NCBI GenBank assembly: GCA_029237515.1
Contig: JARBAV010000343.1
Span: 1-6,151, forward strand
DNA from: Nitrososphaerales archaeon
GTDB lineage: Archaea; Thermoproteota; Nitrososphaeria; Nitrososphaerales; Nitrososphaeraceae
Direction: 5' to 3'
Length of the DNA stretch: 6,151 nucleotides
In this document: one piece after another, positions 5,824 to 6,151 of the stretch
Numbering within the stretch: the first letter of the stretch is position 1
How the letters are laid out: every line of letters starts with the position of its first letter
Program-made: the position numbers and the translations under genes
The notes under the pieces: generated by a model
What the model was told of the DNA's origin: nothing
Database searches by the model: none
What the model saw: only the letters and a program-made list of their open reading frames with translations

Positions 5824-5838
5824 TTCAGAAAGGCTGAA
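5824..5838. repeat. Small inverted repeat upstream of ilvA
   Basis: TTCAG-AAAGG-CTGAA has perfect 5-bp arms with a 5-base spacer, about 95-110 bases before the ilvA start. The TTTCAG/CTGAA core is also found in both arms of the inverted repeat at the purB promoter (2445-2483), so a shared regulator is conceivable. Short AT-rich words recur by chance, so support is weak. Confidence 0.25.
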
Positions 5839-5987
5839 TTCCTGTTTGGAGTTTACCCTACTCAGCTACAAAAATAGTTAATAAGCACCATAATGCACGT
5901 TTTCATACTTTCAAAAAAAATGTATCAATCTGGCCAGTAGGAACCCTCAGGGCATGGACAAGGGAATACTGACTGTTCTAATTATGA

Positions 5988-6151
5988 GGTGCGGTATCTG
6001 GCGACATCTGGGAGATCTTTGGTTGTGAAGCATCACAAATAGTTCTCAAGGGAACAGTATTTACGGTAATTTCATCAATCACATTTCTACTTAATACCAA
6101 ATTGACGTGGACTCGGGAGAGCGATGACCTGATTTTCTACTACAGGACGCA
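5988..6151 (+). other. Open, unassigned edge region with frames on both strands
   Basis: Of the 421 bases upstream of ilvA (5731-6151), the part near ilvA holds only the promoter elements listed separately. From 5988 a + strand frame, opened by TGA at 5985-5987, runs 54 codons off the window end without a stop. It includes GDIWEIFGCEASQ and TKLTWTRESDDLIFYYRT and has a hydrophobic stretch between them, but no ATG or GTG start. The opposite strand is also open over nearly the same bases (6136 down to TAG at 5978-5980, 52 codons, containing VIDEITVNTVPLRTICDASQ). At most one is likely to be real; it could be a gene edge, a remnant or chance. I recognise neither. Confidence 0.2.

Overview
The window most likely comes from an archaeon, and probably from an ammonia-oxidising member of the Nitrososphaerales (Thaumarchaeota/Nitrososphaeria). 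This is inferred from the wording of the GlnA and PurB proteins, the moderately AT-rich sequence, BRE/TATA-like boxes about 25-35 bases before start codons, and start codons (two of them TTG) without Shine-Dalgarno sites. No rRNA, tRNA, CRISPR array, insertion sequence or phage gene was found. Species cannot be assigned from sequence alone.

Layout. Bases 1-113 hold the 3' end of an unrecognised + strand gene. Bases 227-1015 (+) encode a stand-alone asparagine-synthase-type PP-loop ATPase with no glutaminase domain. It converges, across a 43-base gap, on purB (adenylosuccinate lyase, - strand, best start 2429). purB and glnA (glutamine synthetase type I, + strand, TTG start 2629) diverge from a shared intergenic region of about 200 bases. 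That region has an archaeal promoter for each gene and three perfect inverted repeats, and it is the most interesting regulatory stretch here. glnA is followed by a hairpin-plus-T-run terminator. Bases 4204-4467 then hold what looks like a decayed short protein gene. ilvA (threonine ammonia-lyase with a C-terminal ACT domain, - strand) occupies 4492-5730. Its upstream region (5731-6151) has an isolated G-rich tract, a small hairpin and, at the window end, open but unassigned frames on both strands.

How the genes fit together. The four identifiable genes are central nitrogen metabolism: ammonia assimilation (glnA), an amide- or adenylate-forming enzyme of the asparagine synthase family, purine synthesis (purB), and threonine deamination towards isoleucine, which releases ammonia (ilvA). 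Apart from the divergent purB/glnA pair they do not form an operon. I found no clearly new multi-gene system. The points most worth following are the inverted repeats between purB and glnA, the replaced catalytic-site Glu in the asparagine-synthase-like protein, the eroded reading frame after glnA, and the GGGGGAGGGGG tract before ilvA.
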